From: an uncultured Eubacteriales bacterium
GTDB taxonomy: Bacteria; Bacillota; Clostridia; Oscillospirales; CAG-272
DNA length: 5,789 nucleotides
NCBI GenBank assembly: GCA_934477985.1
Contig: CAKSOR010000193.1
Location: forward strand, 1 to 5,789
Direction of reading: 5' to 3'
Position 1 is the stretch's first letter. Every line of letters starts with the position of its first letter. Under the pieces are notes generated by a model that made no database searches, was not told where the DNA came from, and saw nothing but the letters and a program-made list of their open reading frames with translations. A program made the translations under genes and the position numbers. This document shows positions 5,716 to 5,789 of this stretch, piece by piece.

Positions 5716-5789
5716 ACATGTTCGATAACCCGACCTTAGCGTATCAAATTGGCGACGCAAGTCGGCAATTTGATTGACATATCGGGAGG
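5713..5789. other. Foreign-looking terminal segment, possible mobile element end or assembly junction
   Basis: The last 77 bases do not continue the acetyltransferase. I count 36 G or C of 77 (47%), lower than the coding sequence before it. They contain a strong hairpin (5744-5773) and a TTGACA at 5774-5779. No transposase, target duplication or terminal repeat can be recognised because the window ends. The minus-strand frame is open through it but is too short to identify. Confidence 0.4.
5744..5773. repeat. Hairpin with GCAA tetraloop near the window end
   Basis: Arms TCAAATTG (5744-5751) and CAATTTGA (5766-5773) pair perfectly. After one G-G mismatch, CGAC (5753-5756) pairs with GTCG (5761-5764) around the loop GCAA (5757-5760), a GNRA-type tetraloop on the plus strand. 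No T-run follows, so it is not a typical terminator. It could be a structured end of a mobile element or an RNA element. Confidence 0.65.

Noticed and set aside
5368..5760. Minus-strand open frame across the acetyltransferase and the terminal segment
   Set aside because: Most of it is antisense to the hydrolase end and the acetyltransferase. The part in the tail is too short to identify, though it stays open to the window edge.

Overview
The window is about 57-58% GC (estimated by eye) and tightly packed. It has strong Shine-Dalgarno sites, three near-consensus sigma-A promoters and several 4-nt ATGA gene overlaps. Together with the protein families (ROK glucokinase, YbaK/ProX-type editing protein with the clostridial TLYTARPAD start, iron-sulfur flavoprotein, YoaP-like GNAT), this suggests a Bacillota, class Clostridia, probably a gut Oscillospirales-type organism. 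That placement is inference; no rRNA or tRNA is present to test it.

Left part, minus strand (1-2207): one strong promoter drives a ROK-family glucokinase. It is followed after 144 nt by a PAP2-family membrane phosphatase, whose 3' end overlaps by 14 nt the start of a gene for an aminoacyl-tRNA editing protein (YbaK/ProX type). Only the first 43 codons of that gene lie in the window. No terminator is visible between the three genes, so they may be co-transcribed. The 144-nt gap is odd: it stays open in the glucokinase frame for 46 codons after the stop and carries short repeats and a hairpin.

Middle (2160-4031): a divergent promoter region with an AT-rich centre and a 10-bp inverted repeat faces right into a two-gene operon. 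This encodes a cytoplasmic SGNH/SASA-type carbohydrate O-acetylesterase, translationally coupled (ATGA, with GGAGG) to an iron-sulfur flavoprotein of the NADPH-dependent FMN reductase superfamily. A clear intrinsic terminator closes it.

Right part (4053-5789): a consensus promoter with an extended -10 is followed by a perfect 12-bp tandem direct repeat at the predicted transcription start, a likely operator. It drives a TetR-family regulator, an alpha/beta hydrolase and a GNAT acetyltransferase, all joined by ATGA overlaps. The regulator probably controls its own operon. The acetyltransferase reading frame stops right after its acetyl-CoA loop, and the last 77 bases have lower GC and a strong hairpin with a GCAA loop. 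This looks like a junction with another sequence, possibly a mobile element end or an assembly break.

I see no CRISPR array, defence system, complete transposase or other clearly novel system. The most useful leads are the disrupted GNAT end, the TetR operator and the intergenic element after the glucokinase gene.
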